Positions 45,812 to 54,800 of a DNA stretch of 64,000 nucleotides are shown piece after piece. The DNA lies in assembly GCA_001777915.1 (NCBI GenBank), contig MFFN01000004.1, positions 124,001-188,000 of the forward strand. Reading direction: 5' to 3'. Source of the DNA: Candidatus Edwardsbacteria bacterium RifOxyA12_full_54_48. Its GTDB lineage: Bacteria; Edwardsbacteria; AC1; EtOH8. The translations under genes were made by a program, and so were the position numbers. The notes below the pieces were generated by a model that saw only the letters and a list, made by a program, of their open reading frames with translations, was not told the DNA's origin and ran no database searches. Each line of letters begins with the position of its first letter. Position 1 is the stretch's first letter.

Positions 45812-45877
45812 TTATTTTTTCTTCTTCTTGACGACCTTCTTGGTGGCTTTCTTGACGGCTTTCTTCTTTACTGGCAT
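45812..45877 (-). CDS. Lys-rich histone H1-like micropeptide 2 (21 aa)
   Basis: A 21-residue peptide, MPVKKKAVKKATKKV followed by VKKKKK. It is built from K-K-A/V-x units like the tails of histone H1 and bacterial HctB/AlgP-type proteins. AGGGAG lies 7-8 nt before ATG 45877. It is far below normal gene-calling length, but its twin at 45935-46009 with the same layout, the shared promoter and the terminator support it. A DNA- or RNA-binding role is inferred from charge alone. Confidence 0.65.
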   Translation of the reverse strand: MPVKKKAVKKATKKVVKKKKK

Positions 45878-45934
45878 GTTGATTCTCCCTTTAATGTTAT
45901 TTATGGTTTTGAAGCACTCATGCTAGTCACGCAA

Positions 45935-46009
45935 TTATTTTTTCTTCTTAGCAACCTTCTTTACCGCCTTCTTGACTACCTTCTTAGCAGCTTTCTTTGC
46001 ACAAGCCAT
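45935..46009 (-). CDS. Lys-rich histone H1-like micropeptide 1 (24 aa)
   Basis: A 24-residue peptide, MACAKKAAKKVVKKAVKK then VAKKKK. Except for one Cys at position 3 it consists of Lys, Ala and Val in KK-doublet periodicity. The Shine-Dalgarno AGGAGGTGA before ATG 46009 is a full complement of the 16S 3' end. The gene is preceded by a near-consensus promoter and followed by a second, similar micro-gene. It could neutralise and compact nucleic acid, or be a small ribosome- or membrane-associated peptide; this is inference. Confidence 0.7.
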   Translation of the reverse strand: MACAKKAAKKVVKKAVKKVAKKKK

Positions 46010-46018
46010 TATTTTCAC

Positions 46019-46035
46019 CTCCTTTTTTTTAGGAG
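46019..46035 (-). promoter_or_regulatory. Possible hairpin masking the micro-gene ribosome binding site
   Basis: In the minus-strand mRNA, CTCCT (46035-46031) can pair with AGGAG (46023-46019) of the Shine-Dalgarno across a seven-A loop. The 5-bp stem is weak and could be temperature- or factor-sensitive. Confidence 0.35.
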
Positions 46036-46099
46036 CCGGTTTTTGATCGGCACCCAAAATAATAAAACCTTTTTTATAATCTTGTGTTATTTGTTTATA

Positions 46100-46127
46100 A
46101 ATATACAACATATTGTATTTTTGTCAA
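46100..46127 (-). promoter_or_regulatory. Strong promoter of the Lys-rich micro-genes
   Basis: Perfect TTGACA (46127-46122), 16 bp and TATATT (46105-46100), in very AT-rich sequence. The leader is about 85 nt. Confidence 0.75.
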
Positions 46128-46255
46128 GAATATTTTTTGCAAAAATTTATTTATTTTTGATTAGATTTTAATGAATTCTTACTAAGCTTGAAAAATCCTT
46201 TAAAATCAATGCTTTACAAGCTCTATGATTGTTTATAGCTGATTATAGATAAAAT

Positions 46256-46291
46256 AATATCCACAACACAATATATTGTGTTGTGGATATT
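46256..46291. repeat. Perfect 36-bp palindrome with inverted DnaA-box-like ends
   Basis: Two 18-bp arms match perfectly about the centre 46273/46274. Each arm holds ATATCCACA, one mismatch from the DnaA box TTATCCACA, in inverted orientation. It lies in the 417-bp AT-rich gap between micro-gene 1 and the polysaccharide deacetylase; the rest of that gap (about 46130-46426) shows no gene. It could be a protein-binding site, a cruciform or a terminator for the deacetylase gene. Confidence 0.6.
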
Positions 46292-46426
46292 AAAATCCTG
46301 TTTTTATAAGATTTTTTTTTAAATAGTTGCCAAACCCTTTAATACCAATATGTTCAATGTCTTTAGATTTTAAAATAAGTTCGCAAGTATTGTAAATACT
46401 GCATCTTACGGGTTTGGGGAAATTTA

Positions 46427-47341
46427 TCATTCAAACTTCTTTGGGGATGAGCGAAACAATTTTATTATGTTTTGCACAACTATTGTTCCCCCGGCACAAA
46501 AATTTACCATCCGACACCACAGGTCCTGCAGCCAAAAAAACCGTCCTTCCTGGAATATTTTATTCCGATAATTCCACATCATATCGGTGATATAAATCGC
46601 ACTGCGACGCAGGGCCATAAAATTTATCTGGTTGTTTTTCATTTGGGGAGAAAGACTGCAGGCCGCCTCATAGCCGTATTCGCCAGCAGCCTCCATCACC
46701 CGTTGATCATAACGGCCGAAGGGATAGGACAACGTCCCGATTTTTTGCCCCAGATATTTTTCCAAAATATTTTTTGCCCCAGCCAGTTCTTCCCTCAGCT
46801 CTTCATCGTCAAGTCGGCGAAGGTCCTGATGGGTGCGGGTGTGGGACCCGAATTCGATGCCGGCTTCCGACATCTCAATGATCTGCTTCCATCCCAGATG
46901 CCTGAATTTACGGCCTCCCCAGTTGACATCCCAGTCGTTCTCCCTTCCCACATAATCAGTGACCACAAAAATGGTGGCTAAAAATCCATGCTTTTGCAGA
47001 ATGGGCCAGGCATAATTATACAATCCCTCATAGGCATCATCGAAGGTAAGGCAGATATGTTTTTTATTTCTGCCCTCGCCGCTCTTCATCAACTCCACCG
47101 CCCGGGAAAGCGTTACCGGAGTTATGCCCTTGGCCTTGAGATAGTCCATATGTTTTTGGAATTGCTCTGGTGTGGTCCAGGTCCCGCCCAGTTCGAATTT
47201 TTTATCAACCTTATGATAGGTCAGAATGGGAATATAATTCCCGGCCGGCCGGCCGAACCTTGCCCGCCAGACAATATATCCCAGAAAAAGCAAGCTGCAT
47301 GATATAATCACCACAAGGATTATAAATATAACTATATACAT
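46427..47341 (-). CDS. Membrane-anchored polysaccharide deacetylase
   Basis: A 304-residue NodB-family enzyme that removes acetyl (or other acyl) groups from a polysaccharide. An N-terminal helix (2-24) anchors it outside the membrane. The first NodB motif is LTFDDAYEGLY, with catalytic Asp and metal Asp. Metal histidines are in GSHTRTHQDL, and LSYPFGRYD is motif 3. A further hydrophobic segment near the C-terminus (VNFCAGGTIVVQNIIK) may be membrane-associated. The gene is divergent from rpsU. Confidence 0.9.
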   Translation of the reverse strand: MYIVIFIILVVIISCSLLFLGYIVWRARFGRPAGNYIPILTYHKVDKKFELGGTWTTPEQFQKHMDYLKAKGITPVTLSRAVELMKSGEGRNKKHICLTFDDAYEGLYNYAWPILQKHGFLATIFVVTDYVGRENDWDVNWGGRKFRHLGWKQIIEMSEAGIEFGSHTRTHQDLRRLDDEELREELAGAKNILEKYLGQKIGTLSYPFGRYDQRVMEAAGEYGYEAACSLSPQMKNNQINFMALRRSAIYITDMMWNYRNKIFQEGRFFWLQDLWCRMVNFCAGGTIVVQNIIKLFRSSPKKFE

Positions 47342-47450
47342 AATGTATATTAATGATTTTTAGATTAAAATTCAAATGCTAAAAAGACAGTCAAAGAAAT
47401 TTTATTTCTAAACACTTGTCCTGCTTGATGTTGGGTATGCAAAATAAAAC

Positions 47451-47479
47451 TTGACAAAACGCTTAAAATGTTGTATATT
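47451..47479 (+). promoter_or_regulatory. Promoter of rpsU
   Basis: Perfect TTGACA (47451-47456), 17 bp and TATATT (47474-47479). Confidence 0.8.
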
Positions 47480-47548
47480 TTAAGTCTAAATTAAAAGCAA
47501 CATATACTCTTACTTGCTTTCATTATTGAGAATCGGAGGTGATTTAAT

Positions 47549-47731
47549 ACGAAGGTAACCGTTGAAAGCAATGATTCATTCGATAAAGCTTTAAGAACCT
47601 TTAAGCGCAAGTGTATCAAGGAAGGTTTACTGGCCGATATTCGCAAAGGCGAGTATTTTATGAAACCCAGCGTTCGCAAGAGACTGAAGTCAGCCAAGGC
47701 CAGAACCAGAAAAGCCAAGATCGGAATTTAA
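47549..47731 (+). CDS. rpsU: Ribosomal protein S21, lacking a canonical start codon as read
   Basis: The frame TKVTVESNDSFDKALRTFK, KRKC-type core and RKRLKSAKARTRKAK tail is S21, which helps mRNA binding on the 30S subunit. GGAGGTGA (47535-47542) is perfectly placed, yet the expected start reads AAT-ACG; no ATG, GTG or TTG exists in this frame before codon 37. The sequence ATACGAAG looks like ATGACGAAG with one G lost. Either the read lacks a base, or initiation is at ACG (or similar). The feature is given from ACG 47549. Promoter and terminator are in place. Confidence 0.88.
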   Translation, partial: TKVTVESNDSFDKALRTFKRKCIKEGLLADIRKGEYFMKPSVRKRLKSAKARTRKAKIGI

Positions 47732-47747
47732 ACATCATTGAAATCGT

Positions 47748-47776
47748 AGGCTCCCTGACAACAGGGAGCCTTTTTC
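47748..47776 (+). terminator. Intrinsic terminator of rpsU
   Basis: Arms AGGCTCCCTG and CAGGGAGCCT, 4-nt loop, then TTTTT. Confidence 0.9.
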
Positions 47777-48644
47777 ATAGGTAGATTATCATCCATACCG
47801 CCAGAACATATGCCACCACGCTGGATAACAGCCAGCGGTCGTTCAAAAGCACCATCTCCGGCTGCTCCCCCTGATCTTTCCGGTAGATAAGATAAAGATA
47901 TCTGAATATACCATACAGCACAATGGGTATGCTGTATTTCAAATTACTGCTACCGAATTTTTCCACCGTCTCCGGCCACATGGTGTAAAGGCTGTAGCTG
48001 ACGGCCACCGCCGCAGTGACCACCGCGATCATCTGATCCAGCAGTTTATCGCTGTAATCGGAAAGAGCTTGGCGGTAAGCGGCAGCGCCATTTTCCAGGG
48101 TTTTCATCTCCTGCCTTCTTTTGGCCAGGGCCAGGAACAGCGACAATAGTATCACGCAGATCAGCAGCCAGTCGGAGATAGGCACGTCGACTGCCTCGGC
48201 CCCGGCCGCCGCCCGGAGGACGAATCCCGCCGCGATCACAAATACATCAATTATCACCAAGCGTTTGAGCCACAGGCTGTAGCCCAGCATCAACAGCAGG
48301 TAGGAGAGCGCCACAGCCCCGAACGGCAGATTTATCAGGAACGAGAGAGCGCTGCCGGCAAAACCCAGTATCACCGCTGCTGCCAAGGCGGCTGGCCGGG
48401 GCAGGGCGCCGCTGGCAATGGGCCTCTGCTTTTTTACCGGATGCAATTGATCGAAACTGTAGTCCAGTAGATCATTGATAATATAGACCGCGCCGGAAAT
48501 GGCGCAGAACAATATAAAGGCAATGATGGTCTTTGCCAGCAGCAGCGGATGGCCTAAGTTCTGGGAAAATATCAGGCCGGCGAATATTATCAGATTTTTC
48601 GTCCACTGTCTGGGCCGCATTGAAATGAAAAGGCTCTTTATCAT
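47775..48644 (-). CDS. UbiA-family prenyltransferase, decaprenyl-phosphate phosphoribosyltransferase-like
   Basis: A 289-residue protein with about eight helices. The first UbiA aspartate motif is NDLLDYSFDQLHPVKKQRP, and MRPRQWTKN at the N-terminus is typical of the phosphoribosyl transferase (DPPR synthase) branch. That branch moves 5-phosphoribose from PRPP to a polyprenyl phosphate and supplies arabinose or ribose donors for envelope glycans. Its start overlaps the ksgA end by 4 bases. The stop lies next to the rpsU terminator on the other strand. Confidence 0.82.
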   Translation of the reverse strand: MIKSLFISMRPRQWTKNLIIFAGLIFSQNLGHPLLLAKTIIAFILFCAISGAVYIINDLLDYSFDQLHPVKKQRPIASGALPRPAALAAAVILGFAGSALSFLINLPFGAVALSYLLLMLGYSLWLKRLVIIDVFVIAAGFVLRAAAGAEAVDVPISDWLLICVILLSLFLALAKRRQEMKTLENGAAAYRQALSDYSDKLLDQMIAVVTAAVAVSYSLYTMWPETVEKFGSSNLKYSIPIVLYGIFRYLYLIYRKDQGEQPEMVLLNDRWLLSSVVAYVLAVWMIIYL

Positions 48645-49462
48645 CGCTGGTCCGCCTTAAAAATGTTATATAGCTTGACGAATTCACTCAGGTTCATCGT
48701 CTCAGCTCTCCGGGTAAGATCGACCTCGTCCGATATTCGATTGCCGATCACCTCCCATTTATTATGCTGTTTAAGCACCGAGCGCAGCATCTTTCTCCTC
48801 TGGGAAAAACATAATCTCACAAAATTGAAAAAGTCAGCTTCCCCCTCCAGTGTCACCGGCGGATTTTTATGCGGTGTTAATTTTATCACCGATGATGTTA
48901 TCTTGGGCTTGGGGAAAAAGGAGCCGGGCAATACGTTGAATAATTTTTCTACCTTCAGATGATATTGAACGAATACCGATAGCGAGCCGTAATCCTTGCT
49001 GCCGGGTTTGGCTGATAGGCGCTCGGCCATCTCCTTTTGAACCATCACTATTATGCTGGCAATATGCTGGCGGCAGTCTATCAGTTTTTCCAGGATGGGA
49101 ACCGTTATATTATAAGGCAGGTTGGCCACTACCCTGAATGGCCTATCGGATTCTTTTATCATTTCATCAAGATCATATTGTAGGATATCATGATTGACGA
49201 TCTTGATTTTTTCGTTTTGTCCGAACATTGTTGTCAGGGTTTCTACCAGCCGGGGATCTATCTCCACCGCCCAAACTTTGCGGCACCGGTCGGTCATTAG
49301 TGCTGTCAACACGCCCTTGCCTGGCCCGATCTCCAGCACCGTCTCGTTTGATCCCAGCTCGGCGGCATTTACGATTCTTTCGGCCACCGCCGGCGAGATC
49401 AGAAAATTTTGGCCGTATTTTTTCTGGGGAGATAAGCTTTTGTTAAATGATACGCTTCCCAC
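48641..49462 (-). CDS. rsmA: 16S rRNA dimethyladenosine transferase
   Basis: A 273-residue SAM enzyme that dimethylates A1518 and A1519 of 16S rRNA. KKYGQNFL opens the conserved core; VLEIGPGKGVLT is the SAM motif and VVANLPYNITVPI the NLPY catalytic motif. A GTG start at 49462 overlaps the stop codon of the TatD-radical SAM gene. It is coupled at its 3' end to the UbiA-like gene. Confidence 0.93.
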   Translation of the reverse strand: MGSVSFNKSLSPQKKYGQNFLISPAVAERIVNAAELGSNETVLEIGPGKGVLTALMTDRCRKVWAVEIDPRLVETLTTMFGQNEKIKIVNHDILQYDLDEMIKESDRPFRVVANLPYNITVPILEKLIDCRQHIASIIVMVQKEMAERLSAKPGSKDYGSLSVFVQYHLKVEKLFNVLPGSFFPKPKITSSVIKLTPHKNPPVTLEGEADFFNFVRLCFSQRRKMLRSVLKQHNKWEVIGNRISDEVDLTRRAETMNLSEFVKLYNIFKADQR

Positions 49463-50847
49463 TATCCCACCACATCGTAATGTCTGACGCGGATAGTGAC
49501 CCCCAGCTTCTGGGCTGTCTGTTCAGCCAGTTCAAGATCCACCCCTGGCATATCCATCACCGTCACCGTGGTTTTTATTCCCACCATCCGGCAACCCCTG
49601 GCAAAATCAAGCAACGCCACAAAGGCTTTATCGGAGAACCGGCTGGGGCATATCCTGTCGTAGGTCTCCTGGTCCCCGGCATTAAGGCTGATGGAGACCT
49701 CATCTATCAATCCTTTTAATTCAGGAATTATATCACGTCCGGCGATCAGGTTGCCATGCCCGTTGGTGTTTATCCGCACCTGGGCATTTTTGCTTTTAAG
49801 CCAGCCGGCCACTTGTTTAACCAGATCCAGCCGTAACATCGGCTCGCCGTAGCCGCAGAAGACCACCTCCCGGTATTTTGACGGGTCACCGATGGCAGCT
49901 ATCACCTCCTGAAAAGTTGGCTCCCTTTCCAGCCTTAGGTTATGCCCCTTGATGAAATCTGTCTTCTGCCGGATGCAAAACACACAGGCATTGGTGCAGC
50001 GGTTTGTGATATTCAGATAAAGCGAGTTCCTTATTTGATAAGCGATCTTGGCCGGGTCTATTCTTCCGATATTGAAGAACTTCTTGGCATTAAGAGTGGT
50101 AACGCGGCAGATATCATCATAAGTGAGTGGGGCCAGTAATTCCGTTATCTTTTGGGCGATGATGGGCAAATAAGCCGGTTCGTTACGCTGGCCGCGATGC
50201 GGGGCAGGAGCCAAATATGGGCAATCGGTCTCCAGCATCAGGTTCTCCAGCTCAACCGTTTTAAGCACTTCGGGAAGGTGTTTGGAATTCTTGAAGGTGA
50301 CCGGACCTCCAACCGATAGAAGATATTCCCTTTGCTTGGCCTCTATAGCCATCTCGGCATCTCCGGCAAAGCAATGGAGAACAACCTTGAGATCAGAGTG
50401 TCCCTTCAGGATATCCATCGTCTCTTGATGAGCGTCGCGATCATGAACTACCACCGGCAAGTTCAGGGTCTCCGCCCAAACCAGCTGTTTATTGAAAGCT
50501 TCTATCTGGATTTCTTTGGGGGATAGGTTCCGGTGGAAATCCAGCCCCATCTCTCCGATGGCCACAACCTTGGGATTCTTGGCCAAAGACTCCAACTCTT
50601 TGAATGTTTTTTCATCCAACGTTTTGGCGTCATGGGGATGGATGCCCACCGCAGCATAGCAGCAATCATATTTCTCGGCCAGCTCCACCGAAGCGATACT
50701 GGTCTTCAGGTCGTAGCCGATGTTTATGATGTATTCAACGTCTGCATCCTGCGCTCTATTGATCACCTGATCCCGGTCGTTCTTGAAGTCGCTTTTGGTC
50801 AGGTGGGCGTGGGTGTCGATGATTTTTATTTTATCAGGCCCGTTCAT
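49462..50847 (-). CDS. TatD hydrolase fused to a TatD-associated radical SAM domain
   Basis: A 461-residue two-domain protein. Residues 1 to about 255 are a TatD-type metal-dependent nuclease with IIDTHAHL, GIHPHDA, GEMGLDFH, VVHDRDAH and ETDCPYLAPAPHRG. Residues 270-460 are a radical SAM domain with CTNACVFC (CxxxCxxC) and CGYGEPMLR for SAM. In other bacteria the two are often neighbouring genes; here they form one chain, which argues for joint action. The true substrate of the radical domain is unknown. ATG 50847 is used. It is upstream of ksgA. Confidence 0.9.
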   Translation of the reverse strand: MNGPDKIKIIDTHAHLTKSDFKNDRDQVINRAQDADVEYIINIGYDLKTSIASVELAEKYDCCYAAVGIHPHDAKTLDEKTFKELESLAKNPKVVAIGEMGLDFHRNLSPKEIQIEAFNKQLVWAETLNLPVVVHDRDAHQETMDILKGHSDLKVVLHCFAGDAEMAIEAKQREYLLSVGGPVTFKNSKHLPEVLKTVELENLMLETDCPYLAPAPHRGQRNEPAYLPIIAQKITELLAPLTYDDICRVTTLNAKKFFNIGRIDPAKIAYQIRNSLYLNITNRCTNACVFCIRQKTDFIKGHNLRLEREPTFQEVIAAIGDPSKYREVVFCGYGEPMLRLDLVKQVAGWLKSKNAQVRINTNGHGNLIAGRDIIPELKGLIDEVSISLNAGDQETYDRICPSRFSDKAFVALLDFARGCRMVGIKTTVTVMDMPGVDLELAEQTAQKLGVTIRVRHYDVVG

Positions 50848-50853
50848 CAAATC

Positions 50854-51243
50854 TCATTTTAATATTTCAATTGTCGCATCCCGGACATGCTTGAACCGGT
50901 CTGCTCCAAGGTGCACCCCGCCATACCAGCGGGTGACGACGACACAGAGGTTCTCGGCCTTCTTATTCCGCATGATCTCCAGCATCATCACCCCGGCCCC
51001 GGACTCCTTGGAGGGAGAGTTATATCCGTCGTTCTTATATTCCATGATCCCGCCATCGCCGTTCTTGATCCGGTAAGCAACGATATTATGATCAGCCTGC
51101 CGGAATCTTTTGTCTTTCATCAGAAGCTTGCTCTTTTGCTTGAAATCATCCTCCGAAACGACCGGAAAAGAGGTGACTGCGTATTTTGATCTTCGGTCCA
51201 CTATAAAAGGATTTATCTGATTTAAACCTTGTATGTGCTTCAT
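50854..51243 (-). CDS. YigZ/IMPACT-family (UPF0029) protein
   Basis: A 129-residue protein matching the IMPACT N-terminal domain. HNIVAYRI, then SGAGVMMLEIM and VVVTRWYGGVHLGADRF are the conserved segments. The usual bacterial YigZ is longer (about 200 residues) with a second DUF1949 domain, absent here. Cellular role is unclear; the eukaryotic relative regulates translation. It lies 6 bases upstream of the TatD-radical SAM gene. Confidence 0.85.
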   Translation of the reverse strand: MKHIQGLNQINPFIVDRRSKYAVTSFPVVSEDDFKQKSKLLMKDKRFRQADHNIVAYRIKNGDGGIMEYKNDGYNSPSKESGAGVMMLEIMRNKKAENLCVVVTRWYGGVHLGADRFKHVRDATIEILK

Positions 51244-51307
51244 CTTCGAATGATGGAATTAATATATTGTAAAGATATCATTATACCACCAATGGTGTCA
51301 ATAATTA

Positions 51308-51801
51308 ATAATTATTTTGATCGGTCAACGGTCTGGCTGGAGGCCGGATATACAGATTATGAAAAGCTTACGAAGATGCCTTGAGATTATCGGCCGGCGC
51401 CGATTACCGGTTAAGCGATAGGATCTATGCCTTCGGGGAGTATCATTTCAACGGTTTCGGAGAACACCTTCCCTCTGCTTACGTGGAAAATCATACCAAG
51501 CCTGCCTACCGGGACAATATTGTCCATCTTATGGCTAAAAACTATCTTACGGTCGGCTTGAATTACCAGCTGACTCCCTTGTTGAACTCCGGCACCCAAC
51601 CGATCCTGAATATTGACGATACCCATTGTTTTAAACCAGCAGTTCGATTATAACCTTACCCAGAACAGTTACTTGTCTTGCGGATTTTACAAGGGTTGGG
51701 GGAAAGCGCCCGAAACCATTCCCGGCAGTGCCGGGATAATTAGATCCGAATTTGGCACCTATTCGGACCTTTATTTCGCCTCATACAGAATTTATTTTTA
51801 G
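51308..51801 (+). pseudogene. Decayed outer-membrane beta-barrel gene, C-terminal part
   Basis: Three frames in succession carry barrel-like sequence. They are STVWLEAGYTDYEKL (ending in a stop near 51382), then LSAGADYRLSDRIYAFGEYHF to about 51620, then LNQQFDYNLTQNSYLSCGF to the stop at 51801. The last strand ends in aromatic F (YRIYF), the usual outer-membrane protein C-terminus. Two frameshifts and loss of the 5' part suggest decay. No family was identified. A terminator follows. Confidence 0.65.
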
Positions 51802-51813
51802 CAAACCAATGAT

Positions 51814-51846
51814 AAAAAGGGACAGGCCCAGGCCTGTCCCTTTTTT
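51814..51846. terminator. Bidirectional terminator
   Basis: Stem GGGACAGGCC with GGCCTGTCCC, flanked by AAAAA on the left and TTTTTT on the right, so it can serve the plus-strand remnant and the minus-strand gene at 51862. Confidence 0.85.
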
Positions 51847-51861
51847 GGTTTTAATAAAAAA

Positions 51862-54800
51862 TCACCTGAGCAGGGTCAGTCGCTTCATGAAATTGGACTG
51901 GCCGATCTTTAGGTTGACAAAATATACCCCGGTGGACAGTTTTCGGCCATTATCATCGGACCCGTCCCAGCCGGCCTCATAGGAGCCGGAACCCTTGAGG
52001 CCCAAATTCCTGGTGTGGACGGCCTGCCCAACGATATTATAGACGGTCAGATTGACCTCGGCATTGCCTGGGCCCACCTGATAGCATATTCTGGCAGAGG
52101 AGCTGAACGGACTGGGGCCGCAGGAGATAAGCCTTGATAGCAAAGAAGCAGGAGTTCCGCTGGCCACCATCACCGGCCCATAATAAGCAATACTTCCGTC
52201 GTCATCGATCTGGGCCAGGCGGTAATAATATTGAGCATTATATCCGGCGTTGTTATCGATCCATTGATACTGGTGGGGCTGGCCGTAGGCTTCGATCTCG
52301 CCAGTTAAACGATAGGGGCCTGCCGAGAGGGTCGATCTCTCTATCCTCCAGCTATCGGTGGCGGATTCATAGGATGTGATCCATTTAAGCACCACCTTCC
52401 CGTTCTCCAATGCCCCGGCAAACGAAGCCAGCTGCACCGGCAGGGGGTTGGCGGCGTCGCTGACCGTCCAGGCCGAGAACGAGGTCACGTTTTCGGTGAT
52501 GGACCTGCTGGAGGAAGCATCCTGGGGGCTGAAGGCTACGGTCCAGGTGCTCCCGCCGTCCAGGCTCTTCCACAGCTGTGCGGTGGTCAGATCCCGGCCG
52601 TTATCGTCGTCGGAAACCCAGGACAGCGTCAGGCTCCTTCCGCCGGATGGTGGGTTGTCGGAGGTGATGTTCCATTTGCGGGCGATGCTGGTGTCGGCGT
52701 CGGCTCCGGTTATGCTGGCCACCGCCTGGCCGGCCGTTCCCGAGATGCGGGTCAGGTTGACCGTCCCCAGATCATCGGCCCCCGAGTTTAGCGACACCCC
52801 TGCCCCGCCGAAGCTGGAGCTCCCGGTGCCCACCGCCCTTGAGGTCAGCAGTTTCCCGATCACGTAGCGGCCTGCCTGTTCCCCGCTTAGGGTGGCGCTG
52901 GAGCCCAGGATCAGCGAGTCGATCCCGGTGTTCAGGTTGCCGTTATTCAAAGTCAATGAACTTTCGACCGTAGTAGTGGTATCCATGGTAACGTTGTTCG
53001 AGTTGTTGATTCTGATGTTGGGCATCACTGTCAGCAGCTCCTGGCGGGTATGCTGGGCGGATGTCCCGGCATATTCCAGGGTGGCCCCGTTGGCATACTG
53101 CAGAACACCGGCCACGCCGTGCCCCAGATAATAGCTGCTCCTGAACACCGCTCCGTTGTTGACCAGTATGCTGTCCCCGGCGATGCTCGATCCGTAAAGT
53201 TCCAATATGCCGTCCACTGCTATTCTGCGGCAGGTGGCCGAGCCGGACGAGGTGCGGGATATGTTTCGGGCTATCAGCGAGGCTCCTGTCGCCACCGAGA
53301 GGGTCCCGGTGGAAACCAGGCCCGAGTCGGCCCGGACGTCCCCCCCCCTGAAAACGCCGGAGGACATGATGATATCGGCGGCCTTGATGTTCTTGGAGGA
53401 CGTCCCGGTGTCACCGGGGGCCAGGGCCACCTCCATCCGCCACCTGGTGCCGTAGGCTCCCCAGTTGTCGCCGAACAGGATCCGGGCGCCGCCCACGAAT
53501 CTGAGTCGTCCCGAGTTGCAGCGGATCAGATAATCGTTCAGGGTCACACCGTCGGCGTTGAGCATCCCATGGACCGCCAGGGTGTAATTGTCGATGTCCA
53601 GCCTGGTCCCGTAATTGGCCCCCAGAAAAGTGGCGTTTTTGCAGGAGCCATCGGCATCGACGGTGATGGTGTCGCTGCTCCGGATGATTATGTTATTGGT
53701 GGAACAGGGCGGCTGGCTGGCGGCTCCCCAGACGGTCCCGTTGTAAGTCTCCCATGACGAAAGGTCCGTCCAGGTCCCGGTCTTCAGCGACCGGTAATCC
53801 CCGGCATCGAAATGCTCGGTGGTCAGCTGGCTGTCGACCGCCGGGCTTAAGGTCAGGTAATTCTCCGTGCCCCCCGAGCCATTGTACTCATATATTGCAA
53901 AATGATAGGTGGTGTTGGGGGCCAACCCCAGGATTGTGTCGCAGTTCCCGCTACCGGAGTAAACGGTATAGTTCCCGGTGCCGATCTCCTGTCCCATCAG
54001 ATATGTGGAGCTGGGGAAATAACTGTTGCCATCCACCGGATCGGCGTCCACCGGGCTGCCCTGCTGGATCAGCACTATCCGGGCGCTGCCATTGCCGTTG
54101 GTCCAGCTGATGATCAGCTGGTTCTCGGAGACTTCGCTGAAGACGATATTGCTGGCCTGAACGCTGGGCGCCCCGCCGATGGCTCCAAAGCTGATGGTGG
54201 TGTCCGGAGCCAGGCCGGAGGCCGAGGCCTCGATGGTCAGGCCGGACTCGGCCAGGTCGTACTGCAGGTCGCTCCAGGCCCTTAATCCCGAAGCCAGGCT
54301 CTGGGTCAGTCCGGCTGCCGAGGTCAGATTTCCCGTCCCGCCCAGCAGGGTCAGAGTGGTGCTATTGGTCGCATCCAGATCGCGGTTGCCGTTGCCGTCG
54401 GCTGCCTCAACCGATAACCCAAAGTCGACACTGACGTCAACTGAAGCTGGAGGTTCTGAAGAAATGTTGAGCCTGGTGGCTGTCACAGTGATGGCATTGT
54501 TGGAAGCGCCGGATTCCACCGCCGTGCCAGCGCCGCTGGCGAAGGGGGTGCCGGCGGCGTCCACCGTGAAGCTGGTTCGGTCCACCTTGAGGGCCAGGTT
54601 GTTGTTGTCGATGGTGGCCTTGAGCGCGCCCAGGTCGCCCTTAAGCCAAAGCTTCAATTGATATGTCTTGCTGCCGTTATCTGTCACTTCGCCCAGTTTG
54701 CCTGCTGAATGGTCGATGCCGGAGAAGACGATGCTGTCGGCATAGATCGTGCCCGAGGACGAATCGGCCGAACCGTCGAACAGCTTTACCCCGTCAATCA

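Noticed and set aside
47491-47718. Minus-strand open frame of 75 codons
   Set aside because: It is antisense to rpsU, which has promoter, ribosome site and terminator on the plus strand.
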